Shown: one piece after another, positions 23,018-30,085 of the stretch
Position numbering within the stretch: the stretch's first letter is position 1
Layout of the letters: each line of letters opens with the position of its first letter
Assembly (NCBI GenBank): GCA_038532435.1
Contig: JBCBAP010000043.1
Location: forward strand, 1-30,085
Length of the DNA: 30,085 nucleotides
Reading direction: 5' to 3'
From: JBCBAP01 sp038532435
GTDB lineage: Bacteria; Pseudomonadota; Alphaproteobacteria; Rhodobacterales; Rhodobacteraceae
Notes under the pieces: model-generated
Told to the model about the DNA's origin: nothing
What the model saw: only the letters and a program-made list of their open reading frames with translations
Databases searched by the model: none
Made by a program: the position numbers and the translations under genes

Positions 23018-25573
23018 TTAGTAGAGCCCGCCATCGTCGAGCCCGCCCGCGGGCGGGGTCGGCAGCGGGGCGGCGCCGCCGCCTCCGCCCTGCCCCGGCG
23101 GGACGTAGGCATCGTCGCTGTCGCCGCCGAGGGTGGAGGGCAGGTCGGAAAAGCCCTGGTTCAGGCCCTTGCCGATGACCTTGGTCACCTTCTCATACAC
23201 GTCCGGGACGGAGCCCGGATCAAACGCCTGCCAGGCAAACGCTTCGGTCGTGTCGTCCGGCAGGCGCATGCCCGTGTCGAGGTCGACCTTGACCATCACC
23301 GCCTCGAGCGGTTCCTTGAACCGGCCCGGATCGCCGATTTCGTGCTGGAGGTAGGCCTGGATGAACTCCTTGAAGACCGGGACGCACATCGTGCCGCCCG
23401 CGTAGCCGATGTCCCGGGGGTTGTCGAACCCGATGAAGCAGCCCGCGACGATCCCGGGTGTAAAGCCGATAAACCATGCATCCTTGTTGTCGTTCGTCGT
23501 ACCGGTCTTGCCCGCAAGCGGAACCGGGATGTCCGCGAGGGCGGTTGCGGTGCCGCGGTCCACGACCCCTTCCATCATGTCAATGAGCTGGTAGGCGGTG
23601 ACCGAGGACATCACCCGCTCCGCCTCCGAGCGCACGCGCGGTTCGGCCTGGCCGGAGAAGGCTGTAATCTCGCAGCCGTCGCAGACCCGCTGGTCGTGGC
23701 GGTAGATCGTGCGGCCCCGCCGGTCCTGAACCCGGTCCACGAGCGTCGGCTCGACCCGCTGGCCGCCGTTCGCGAACATCGCGTAGGCCGCCACCATCTT
23801 GTAGAGCGTGGTCTCACCTGCCCCGAGCGCAAGCGGCAGGTAGGGCCCCATTTCATCGTAGATGCCAAACCGTTCGGCATAGTCGGCGACCGTGTCCATC
23901 CCCACCGCATCGGCAATGCGCACGGTCATCAGGTTGAGGGATTTCTCGATCCCGACCCGCATCAGCGACGGGCCGTAGAACCGGTTGGTGTAGTTCTTCG
24001 GGATCCAGGTGTCCTGCCCCGGCCCCGGATCGTAGACGAACGGCGCGTCCATCACGATCGTCGCGGGCGTGAAGCCCTGATCGAGAGCGGCGGCATAGAC
24101 GAAGGGCTTGAAGCTCGATCCGGGCTGTCGGGTGGCCTGGGTCGCCCTGTTGAAGGCGGAGGCGTCGTAGGAGAAGCCGCCCTGCAGGGCCAGCACCCGG
24201 CCGGTCTGGGTGTCCATGGCCATGAACCCGCCCTGAAGTTCCGGCACCTGGCGCAGCCCCCAATGGTCGAAGCTGCCCTCGTCGTTGAGCACCGCCTGGG
24301 TCAGGATCACGTCACCAAGGGCGAAGATGTCGGAGGGGCTCTGCGGACGCGGGCCGACATTGCCATCCTCCCGGACCGGACGCGCCCACTGCGCGTCGCG
24401 GATGAAGAGGAAGTGTCCATCCTCATCCTCCTCCACATCCTCGATACCGATGCGGATCGAGGAGTTGCCGACCGCGAGCACGACCGCGGCATGCCAGCCC
24501 TCGATGTCCCGGGGCACGACCTCCTCGCGCAGGCTGCGCCGCCAGAGTACTTCGGAAACCAGCGCCTCGGGATCAATCTTTGCCAACGGGCCGCGATAGC
24601 GCGCCTGCTCCAGTTCGTACTCCCAGAGCCGGGTGCGCAAGGCCACCTGAGCGGCCTCCTGAAGCGCCGGGTCCACGGTGGCCCGGATCGTCAGCCCGCC
24701 GGTGAAGAGGTTTTCCTCCCCGATCTGGGTGATGAGCTGGCGCCGGATTTCGGAGGTAAAGTAGTCCCGCCCGGGCAGCGTGCCCCGGGTCGGCTCCATG
24801 TCGCCAGACTGCACAGTGAGAAGCGGGCGCCCCTGCTCCTCGGCCACCCGTTCAGGCCCGAGGAACCCGTTCTCCCCCATTTCCCGCAACACGAAGTTGC
24901 GCCGGTCGGTCGCGCGGTCGCGCGCGCGAACCGGATGGAGGGTCGAGGGCGCCTTCGGCAGGGCGGCGAGGTAGGCCGCCTCGCCCGGTGTCAGTTCCTC
25001 AAGGGTCTTGCCGAAATAGTTCTGGGCCGCGGCGGTCACGCCGTAGGAGTTCTGCCCGAGGAAGATCTCGTTGAGATAGAGCTCAAGGATCTGGTCCTTT
25101 GTCAGAACACCTTCGAGCCGGACCGCGAGCAGGATCTCCCTGATCTTGCGCTCCACCTCACGTTCTCCGGACAGGAGGAAGTTCTTCACCACCTGCTGCG
25201 TGATCGTGGAGGCCCCGCGCAGACGGGCACCCTGGGCCGCGTCGAGGGCGGCGGAGGCCATGCCGCGCAGGTCGAACCCCCAGTGGGTGTAGAAATTCTT
25301 GTCCTCCGCAGAGATGAAGGCCGCCTTTACCACGTCCGGGATCTCATCGATGGGGGTGAAGATGCGCCGTTCGCGCACGAACTCGTCCATGAGTTCGCCC
25401 TCGCCGGAATAGACCCGGCTCAGTGTGTCGGGCTCGTAGCGCGACAGCACCTCATGATCCGGCAGGTCGGATCCGTATGACCACAGGATTCCTCCAAGCA
25501 CGAGCACGGCAAAGATGCTGCCCGTGACCGCCCAGCTGAACAGAAACCCGAAAAACCGCGCGACATAAATCAT
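23018..25573 (-). CDS. mrcA: Penicillin-binding protein 1A (bifunctional transglycosylase/transpeptidase)
   Basis: An 851-residue class A PBP that polymerises glycan strands and cross-links peptides. One N-terminal membrane helix (about 10-32) is followed by the GT51 domain: catalytic E90 in FISAEDKNFYTHWGFD, then RGASTITQQVVKNFLLS and KIREILLAVRLE. The transpeptidase domain has the active serine near 485 in PGSSFKPF, MRVGIEKSLNLMT (SxN motif) and KTGTTND near 690. The insert with KIDPEALVS to VGPRPQSPSD is the OB-like domain of PBP1A. The C-terminus is Gly/Pro rich and ends GGLDDGGLY. The start at ATG 25573 has AGGAAGG 7 bases upstream. It follows amiC by 117 bases, so both cell-wall genes may share transcription. 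Confidence 0.97.
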   Translation of the reverse strand: MIYVARFFGFLFSWAVTGSIFAVLVLGGILWSYGSDLPDHEVLSRYEPDTLSRVYSGEGELMDEFVRERRIFTPIDEIPDVVKAAFISAEDKNFYTHWGFDLRGMASAALDAAQGARLRGASTITQQVVKNFLLSGEREVERKIREILLAVRLEGVLTKDQILELYLNEIFLGQNSYGVTAAAQNYFGKTLEELTPGEAAYLAALPKAPSTLHPVRARDRATDRRNFVLREMGENGFLGPERVAEEQGRPLLTVQSGDMEPTRGTLPGRDYFTSEIRRQLITQIGEENLFTGGLTIRATVDPALQEAAQVALRTRLWEYELEQARYRGPLAKIDPEALVSEVLWRRSLREEVVPRDIEGWHAAVVLAVGNSSIRIGIEDVEEDEDGHFLFIRDAQWARPVREDGNVGPRPQSPSDIFALGDVILTQAVLNDEGSFDHWGLRQVPELQGGFMAMDTQTGRVLALQGGFSYDASAFNRATQATRQPGSSFKPFVYAAALDQGFTPATIVMDAPFVYDPGPGQDTWIPKNYTNRFYGPSLMRVGIEKSLNLMTVRIADAVGMDTVADYAERFGIYDEMGPYLPLALGAGETTLYKMVAAYAMFANGGQRVEPTLVDRVQDRRGRTIYRHDQRVCDGCEITAFSGQAEPRVRSEAERVMSSVTAYQLIDMMEGVVDRGTATALADIPVPLAGKTGTTNDNKDAWFIGFTPGIVAGCFIGFDNPRDIGYAGGTMCVPVFKEFIQAYLQHEIGDPGRFKEPLEAVMVKVDLDTGMRLPDDTTEAFAWQAFDPGSVPDVYEKVTKVIGKGLNQGFSDLPSTLGGDSDDAYVPPGQGGGGGAAPLPTPPAGGLDDGGLY

Positions 25574-25690
25574 GTCAGTCCTTCCTCACGCCGTCCGACC
25601 CGGTGTTGATAGCACTCCGCAACGGGGGTGTCAGGCCCGGAACCGAATCCGGCCTGCACATGTCCGTGACGTTCTTGCGGGCGCCGTCGG

Positions 25691-26914
25691 TCACTGCCGC
25701 GCCCGCGCTCGCATCTGAGCATCCTCGATCGTCCAGGCGTCGAGCGCGTCGATCAATCCCTCGATGGCGAGCGCGCGCCAGACCGGGGACTGCATACGGC
25801 GCCGGTCCGCGGCGTCCGACAGAAAGCCCAGTTCGACAAGCACCGACGGGATGTCAGGTGCCTTCAGCACGCGAAAGCCCGCGGACTTGTGCGGGTTGCG
25901 CGGCACGATGCCCGCGGTCTGGGAGAGCGCAGGTACCATGGCCCGGGCCAGGGTGCGTGAACGTGTGTCCGTCTCCGCCCGGGCAAGGTCGAGCAGGACG
26001 CGGGTGACGTCGCTCTCCCCCGCACCACCATCCGGTGTGCCAAAGAAGTCGGCCCCGTTTTCCAGCGCGGCGAGCGCCGCCGCCTCCCCGTCGCTGGCCG
26101 TGTCGGACAGGGTGTAGACCGCGGCCCCCTGCACCGAACCCACCGTCACGGTGTTTGCGTGGAGCGACAGGAAGACGTCCGCCCCCGCCTCCCGCGCCAG
26201 CGACACCCGATCCCGGAGACCCACATAAACGTCCGTTTCCCGCGTCAGCGCGACCCGATACCGCCCGGACGATAGGAGTGCCGCGGCAAACTCGGTGGCG
26301 AAGGTCAGGGCGATATCCTTTTCCGCCACCTCCTCCCGGATTGCCCCGGGGTCCACGCCGCCATGGCCCGGGTCGAGCATCACGAGGGGTTGGGTCGGTG
26401 CGCCGGAAACCGAAAGGCGCGGCTTGCGCGGGGCGGGCCACCGCGCGGCGTCCCCTTGCGCCCGGGCATCAAATGCGGCCCGGTCCATTTCCGCGAGGAT
26501 GAGCCCGACCTCCGTCACCCCATTGACCGTGGAGCGTTCCACCCGTGCCACCTTCGCCGGTCGGCGCAGCATCAGCAGCACCCGGGTCGTGCCCGGCGCG
26601 ATCCATCCTGCCCTGACATCGGCGATCTGACCTTCGGGTTGAGAGAGAATGACCCCGGCAGAAGAGACCCCCTCCAGATCGATGGCGATTCGATCCGGAC
26701 CGGCGGCGGTGTAGATCGCGAGGGGCACATCCGCGCTCACCTCGAATGTCACACGGGTCGCGCTGCCGGGCATCCACCCCGCTGCAACCGTGACACGTTC
26801 GAGGGTGGCCTGACGGGCTCCAGCGCCGCCTGACATCAGCACGGCTGCAAGAGCAACCAAAACGACACCCAAGAAGGGCTTCCACACGCTGCGCGTGCAC
26901 TGCTCCAAGACCAC
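25691..26914 (-). CDS. amiC: N-acetylmuramoyl-L-alanine amidase with AMIN domain
   Basis: A 407-residue exported amidase that cuts the bond between muramic acid and the peptide stem, typically in daughter-cell separation. A signal-type hydrophobic segment (about 12-30, ending GARQA) is followed by an AMIN domain (about 38-140, targeting to the septum or wall). The Amidase_3 domain covers about 175-400. Zinc ligands are in DPGHGGVDPG (H184), in the following acidic stretch (E195 or nearby) and in SLHANT; the catalytic Glu is in VLVELGFLSD. It starts with GTG at 26914, with GAGG at 6 bases. It is transcribed away from rne, with a shared 456-base gap, and heads the amiC-mrcA-prfB series. Regulation by a LytM factor is usual for this family; none beyond the M23 peptidase in this window is seen. 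Confidence 0.95.
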   Translation of the reverse strand: MVLEQCTRSVWKPFLGVVLVALAAVLMSGGAGARQATLERVTVAAGWMPGSATRVTFEVSADVPLAIYTAAGPDRIAIDLEGVSSAGVILSQPEGQIADVRAGWIAPGTTRVLLMLRRPAKVARVERSTVNGVTEVGLILAEMDRAAFDARAQGDAARWPAPRKPRLSVSGAPTQPLVMLDPGHGGVDPGAIREEVAEKDIALTFATEFAAALLSSGRYRVALTRETDVYVGLRDRVSLAREAGADVFLSLHANTVTVGSVQGAAVYTLSDTASDGEAAALAALENGADFFGTPDGGAGESDVTRVLLDLARAETDTRSRTLARAMVPALSQTAGIVPRNPHKSAGFRVLKAPDIPSVLVELGFLSDAADRRRMQSPVWRALAIEGLIDALDAWTIEDAQMRARARQ

Positions 26915-26998
26915 GTCTTACCTCACACCGGCGGCATCTGCGTCCGCCTTTTCGTTTTTCACCCGCAATCTAACACTTCATGAAAGGCGCAAAAACAA

Positions 26999-27027
26999 TT
27001 GTATTTCCCCAAGGCCGCGTCTATCTA
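26999..27027 (+). promoter_or_regulatory. Candidate rne promoter and long 5' leader
   Basis: TTGTAT at 26999-27004 and TATCTA at 27022-27027 have a 17-base spacer. Starting there, rne would have a 5' leader of about 335 bases. Long leaders are known on rne in other bacteria, where RNase E controls its own mRNA. The divergent 456-base gap contains no convincing gene; small open frames within it lack ribosome binding sites. Confidence 0.45.
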
Positions 27028-27180
27028 CGCAAGAAGGGGTCGTGAGATGCGTCCCGTCCCCGATAGAAAATTCGTCGTCGGTTGAGACCGGTTCCTTCCA
27101 AAGAGGCCGGTGCGCCTGACACCGCTTCGACCGCGACAGGCCTCGTGCCAGCACACCGCCGAGACAGTTCGGCCAAATCG

Positions 27181-27198
27181 CTTTTGCGATCGCAAAAG
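27181..27198. promoter_or_regulatory. Perfect 18-base palindrome in the rne leader
   Basis: CTTTTGCGATCGCAAAAG is its own reverse complement. It lies 173 bases before the rne start, inside the predicted leader. It could be a protein-binding site, or an RNA hairpin with a CGAT loop. The surrounding leader is otherwise plain GC-rich DNA. Confidence 0.45.
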
Positions 27199-27370
27199 TG
27201 CCGGAGAAACAACGCGATGAAACGCGCATTACTGCAACCAGCCGCCTCAGGGTCATCCGACCCTCGCACGCGGTCTATGGTTGGCGCGCCAGGGATCGCT
27301 CCCACCAGAAAGCCACGCCCGGACCAGGCCGTCACATCGGCCGCGAGAGCGCGTGCGAGAATGAGACCCA

Positions 27371-30085
27371 ATGGCAAAGAAAATGCTCATCGATGCCACC
27401 CACCCGGAAGAAACCCGGGTCGTGGTGGCAGACGGAACCAAGGTTGACGAGTTTGACTTTGAATCTCTGAATAAACGCCAGCTCGCTGGCAATATTTATC
27501 TGGCAAAGGTCACACGGGTCGAACCGTCCCTGCAGGCCGCATTCGTGGAATATGGCGGCAACCGCCACGGATTCCTCGCCTTTTCGGAGATCCATCCCGA
27601 CTACTATCAGATCCCGGTAGCGGACCGCGAGGCTTTGCTGGCCGAGGAAGAGGAGGCCGCGCGCCGCGCCGCGGAGGAAGAGGACAGCGAGAAACCCCGC
27701 AGCCGCCGGGGCCGCCGCCGGTCGTCCGCCGCGAAGGATGGTGCCGCGTCGAAATCCGATGCCACGGCAACCGCGGAAGTGGCCGAGGAGGCACCTGCCG
27801 AGGATACCCAGGCACCTGCACCGGAAGCTGAGACGGCGGAAGCTGCGGAGGCGTCCGAGGCTGTTACCGAAGCGCCTGTCGAGGACGCGCCTGCTGAAGT
27901 GTCCGACGCCCCGACTGCCGAGGCGGCGGACGACACGACGCCTGCCGAAGAAGCCAAGGTGGAGGACGCTCCCGCGGAAGAGACCGCGGAGAAGACCGAT
28001 GCTGACGCCCCCTCCGAGCCTGCGCCCGAGGGAGATGACGCGCCCGAGGAAGCCGAGCTTCTCGTTTCTGAAGAGACCGACGAGCGGGAGGAGGAATCCG
28101 ACCGCCGCCGCCGCGCGAAGCCGCGCCGATACAAGATCCAGGAGGTCGTCAAGGTCCGCCAGATCATGCTTGTGCAGGTCGTCAAGGAAGAGCGCGGCAA
28201 CAAGGGTGCGGCGCTGACCACCTACCTCTCGCTCGCGGGCCGGTACTGCGTGCTCATGCCCAACACCGCCCGCGGTGGTGGCATCTCCCGCAAGATCACC
28301 TCCGCGACCGACCGCAAGAAGCTCAAGCAGATCGCTGGTGAGATCGAGGTGCCGAAAGGTGCTGGCCTCATCATCCGCACCGCGGGGGCCAAGCGCACCC
28401 GCACGGAGATCAAGCGGGACTACGAGTACCTGATCCGCCAGTGGGAGATGATCCGCGACGTGACGATGAAGTCCGTCGCACCGACGCTCATCTACGAGGA
28501 AGGCAGCCTCATCAAACGTTCTATCCGCGACCTTTACGGGCGGGAGATCGACGAGGTGTTCGTGGAGGGTGCCGAGGGCTATCGCGAGGCCAAGGACTAC
28601 ATGAAGATGCTCATGCCGTCCCACGCCAAGAACGTAAAGCTCTACAGCGATCCGATCCCGCTCTTCGCCCGCTATCAGGTCGAGAACTACCTCGGCCAGA
28701 TGTTCAACCCGACGGTGCAGCTGAAATCCGGCGGGTACATCGTGATCGGCATCACCGAAGCCCTCGTGGCTATCGATGTGAACTCCGGCCGTGCGACCAA
28801 GGAAGGGTCGATCGAGGAGACGGCGACGAAGACCAACCTCGAGGCGGCGGACGAAGTGGCTCGGCAGTTGCGGCTGCGCGACCTTGCGGGCCTCATCGTC
28901 ATCGACTTCATCGACATGGACGAGCGCAAAAACAACGCGGCCGTCGAAAAGCGGATGAAGGAGGCGCTCAAGGCGGACCGTGCGCGGATCCAGGTCGGGC
29001 GGATCTCGTCCTTCGGCCTCATGGAGATGAGCCGGCAGCGGTTGCGCCCCGGGATGTTGGAGACGATCACACAGCCCTGCCCCCACTGCCACGGCACCGG
29101 CCACATCCGCTCCGACGACAGCCTTGCGCTCACCATCCTGCGGGAACTGGAAGAGGAAGGCGTCCGGCAGCGTTGCAAGGAAATGCTGCTGACCGCGCCG
29201 ACGAAGGTCGCGAACTATCTGCTCAACCAGAAGCGCGACCATGTGATGATGATCGAGAGCCGGTATGGCATCGCGATCCGCGTCGAAGGCGATCCGCTGC
29301 TGGTCAGCCCGGATCACCGGCTCGAACGGTTCAAGACGGCGACGCGGGTGCTGCCCTCACCGTCCGAGGGCGGTGCCGTCCAGGTCGACGGGCTCGACAT
29401 GCTCGACGAGGCGGAGCTCGAAAGCGCGGAGGCCCCGACCACCGATACCCCGGCGGAGACCGAGGGCAACGGGGAGGGGACGGGCAAGCGCAAGCGCAAG
29501 CGCCGTCGGCGCGGGCGCGGCAAACGCCGGGACGGCGAGGCGCAGAGCGAGGCGCAGGAGACTTCCGCCGAGGATCAGGATGCGGTCGCGGAAGATGCCG
29601 TCACCACATCCGATGCCGAGGCCACCGAAGCTGCGCCGGAGGCTCCGACGGAGCCCGTGGCAGAGGCTGAGGCCAAGCCGAAATCCCGCCGGTCCCGCAG
29701 CGTGCGGCGCAAGAAAACCGATGAGACCGAGACGCCCGTAGAGACGGCAGCCGAAGCCTCGGAATCTGCCGATACCGCCCTCGGCCCGGTGATCGAGACG
29801 GACCCGGCAGGACCCGAAGAGGTCGAGGTGCCCGAAGCGGACGTGCAGAAACCCAAAGCGCGCAGCCGCCGCAAGCCTGCCGCGAAGAAGACCGAGCAGG
29901 CCGAACAGGCCGCAGATGTACCCGCGGATGTCGCAGTGTCAGAGCCGGTGGCGGAGACGCCCGCCCCGGAACCGGTAGCAGTCGAGGAGGTCGCCGAGGT
30001 CGCGCCGCCTGAGCCGGAAGCGCCCGCTTCCGAACCGGAGCCCGTGCTCGAAACGGTTGAGGCGACATCCGAACCCGCAGCCCCA
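27371..30085 (+). CDS. rne: Ribonuclease E (3' end cut by window edge)
   Basis: An endoribonuclease that starts mRNA decay and processes rRNA; 905 codons are present with no stop. The start at ATG 27371 (MAKKMLIDATHPEETRVVV) matches the family. The S1 domain begins at 36-85, is broken by a 165-residue Ala/Glu/Pro-rich acidic insert (about 88-250), and resumes at RRYKIQEVVKVRQIMLVQVVK. Catalytic Mg-binding Asp residues lie in VAIDVNSGR (D469) and LIVIDFIDMDE (D512 region). The Zn-link cysteines are C570 and C573 in PCPHCHG. From about 620 on, a disordered tail alternates acidic Ala/Glu/Pro stretches with Arg/Lys clusters (GKRKRKRRRRGRGKRR), the usual scaffold for RNA and degradosome partners. 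The tail is highly repetitive and still open at the window edge. Confidence 0.97.
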   Translation, partial: MAKKMLIDATHPEETRVVVADGTKVDEFDFESLNKRQLAGNIYLAKVTRVEPSLQAAFVEYGGNRHGFLAFSEIHPDYYQIPVADREALLAEEEEAARRAAEEEDSEKPRSRRGRRRSSAAKDGAASKSDATATAEVAEEAPAEDTQAPAPEAETAEAAEASEAVTEAPVEDAPAEVSDAPTAEAADDTTPAEEAKVEDAPAEETAEKTDADAPSEPAPEGDDAPEEAELLVSEETDEREEESDRRRRAKPRRYKIQEVVKVRQIMLVQVVKEERGNKGAALTTYLSLAGRYCVLMPNTARGGGISRKITSATDRKKLKQIAGEIEVPKGAGLIIRTAGAKRTRTEIKRDYEYLIRQWEMIRDVTMKSVAPTLIYEEGSLIKRSIRDLYGREIDEVFVEGAEGYREAKDYMKMLMPSHAKNVKLYSDPIPLFARYQVENYLGQMFNPTVQLKSGGYIVIGITEALVAIDVNSGRATKEGSIEETATKTNLEAADEVARQLRLRDLAGLIVIDFIDMDERKNNAAVEKRMKEALKADRARIQVGRISSFGLMEMSRQRLRPGMLETITQPCPHCHGTGHIRSDDSLALTILRELEEEGVRQRCKEMLLTAPTKVANYLLNQKRDHVMMIESRYGIAIRVEGDPLLVSPDHRLERFKTATRVLPSPSEGGAVQVDGLDMLDEAELESAEAPTTDTPAETEGNGEGTGKRKRKRRRRGRGKRRDGEAQSEAQETSAEDQDAVAEDAVTTSDAEATEAAPEAPTEPVAEAEAKPKSRRSRSVRRKKTDETETPVETAAEASESADTALGPVIETDPAGPEEVEVPEADVQKPKARSRRKPAAKKTEQAEQAADVPADVAVSEPVAETPAPEPVAVEEVAEVAPPEPEAPASEPEPVLETVEATSEPAAP

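Noticed and set aside
23342..25480. Plus-strand open frame of 712 codons
   Set aside because: Exactly antisense to mrcA, whose domains and motifs are unmistakable; the composition is typical of a shadow frame.
27332..29317. Minus-strand open frame of 661 codons
   Set aside because: Antisense to rne. Its Gly/Arg/Leu-rich repeats mirror the Ala/Glu-rich insert of RNase E.
1..30085. CRISPR array, prophage, insertion sequence, defence island or tRNA genes
   Set aside because: No regular spaced repeats, transposase, integrase, phage structural genes or tRNA cloverleaf sequences were recognised on either strand.

Overview
The window is a GC-rich, densely packed chromosomal stretch that looks like a member of the Rhodobacterales (Roseobacter/Paracoccaceae type Alphaproteobacteria). 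Supporting signs are the protein sequences, a VPLPA-type C-terminal sorting signal, the order rne / amiC / mrcA / prfB, an M23 peptidase gene overlapping a bactofilin gene, and an RNase E whose S1 domain is split by a long acidic insert. No tRNA, rRNA, CRISPR array, insertion sequence or phage gene was seen. Most of the window is core metabolism and cell-envelope biology, not a mobile island.

Layout: 1-1092 holds the 3' part of panC followed by about 500 bases without a gene, which contain two decayed copies of the panC 3' end. 1093-3250 has a hotdog thioesterase and a divergent ECHDC3-like crotonase, then a VPLPA-CTERM surface protein whose signal peptide seems to be broken by a one-base frameshift. 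3250-7440 has heme A synthase, a YihY/BrkB membrane protein, an AbrB-family membrane protein and TrmJ. 7515-11302 is a minus-strand run of lpdA, lipA and an exported LysM/double-rhodanese protein. 11501-14601 has a DUF924 protein, an MFS transporter and queA.

14802-18012 is a plus-strand run: a Bcp peroxiredoxin overlapping a DUF455 ferritin-like protein, then a membrane-anchored M23 peptidase overlapping a bactofilin. 18102-20355 is a tight tryptophan-degradation operon (kynU, kynA and a stand-alone Lrp/AsnC effector domain, each overlapping the next by 4 bases). It converges on a small lipoprotein gene. About 890 bases without an intact gene follow, with fragments suggesting a decayed gene. 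21627-26914 is a minus-strand cell-wall/translation group (amiC, mrcA, prfB). A 456-base divergent region then leads into rne, which runs off the right edge.

The window does not show an obvious new multi-gene system. The best leads are small-scale: the tandem decayed panC tails, the frameshifted signal peptide with a helically phased repeat array upstream, the RAM-only protein coupled to the kynurenine genes, the LysM-rhodanese fusion, and a short dispersed intergenic repeat.
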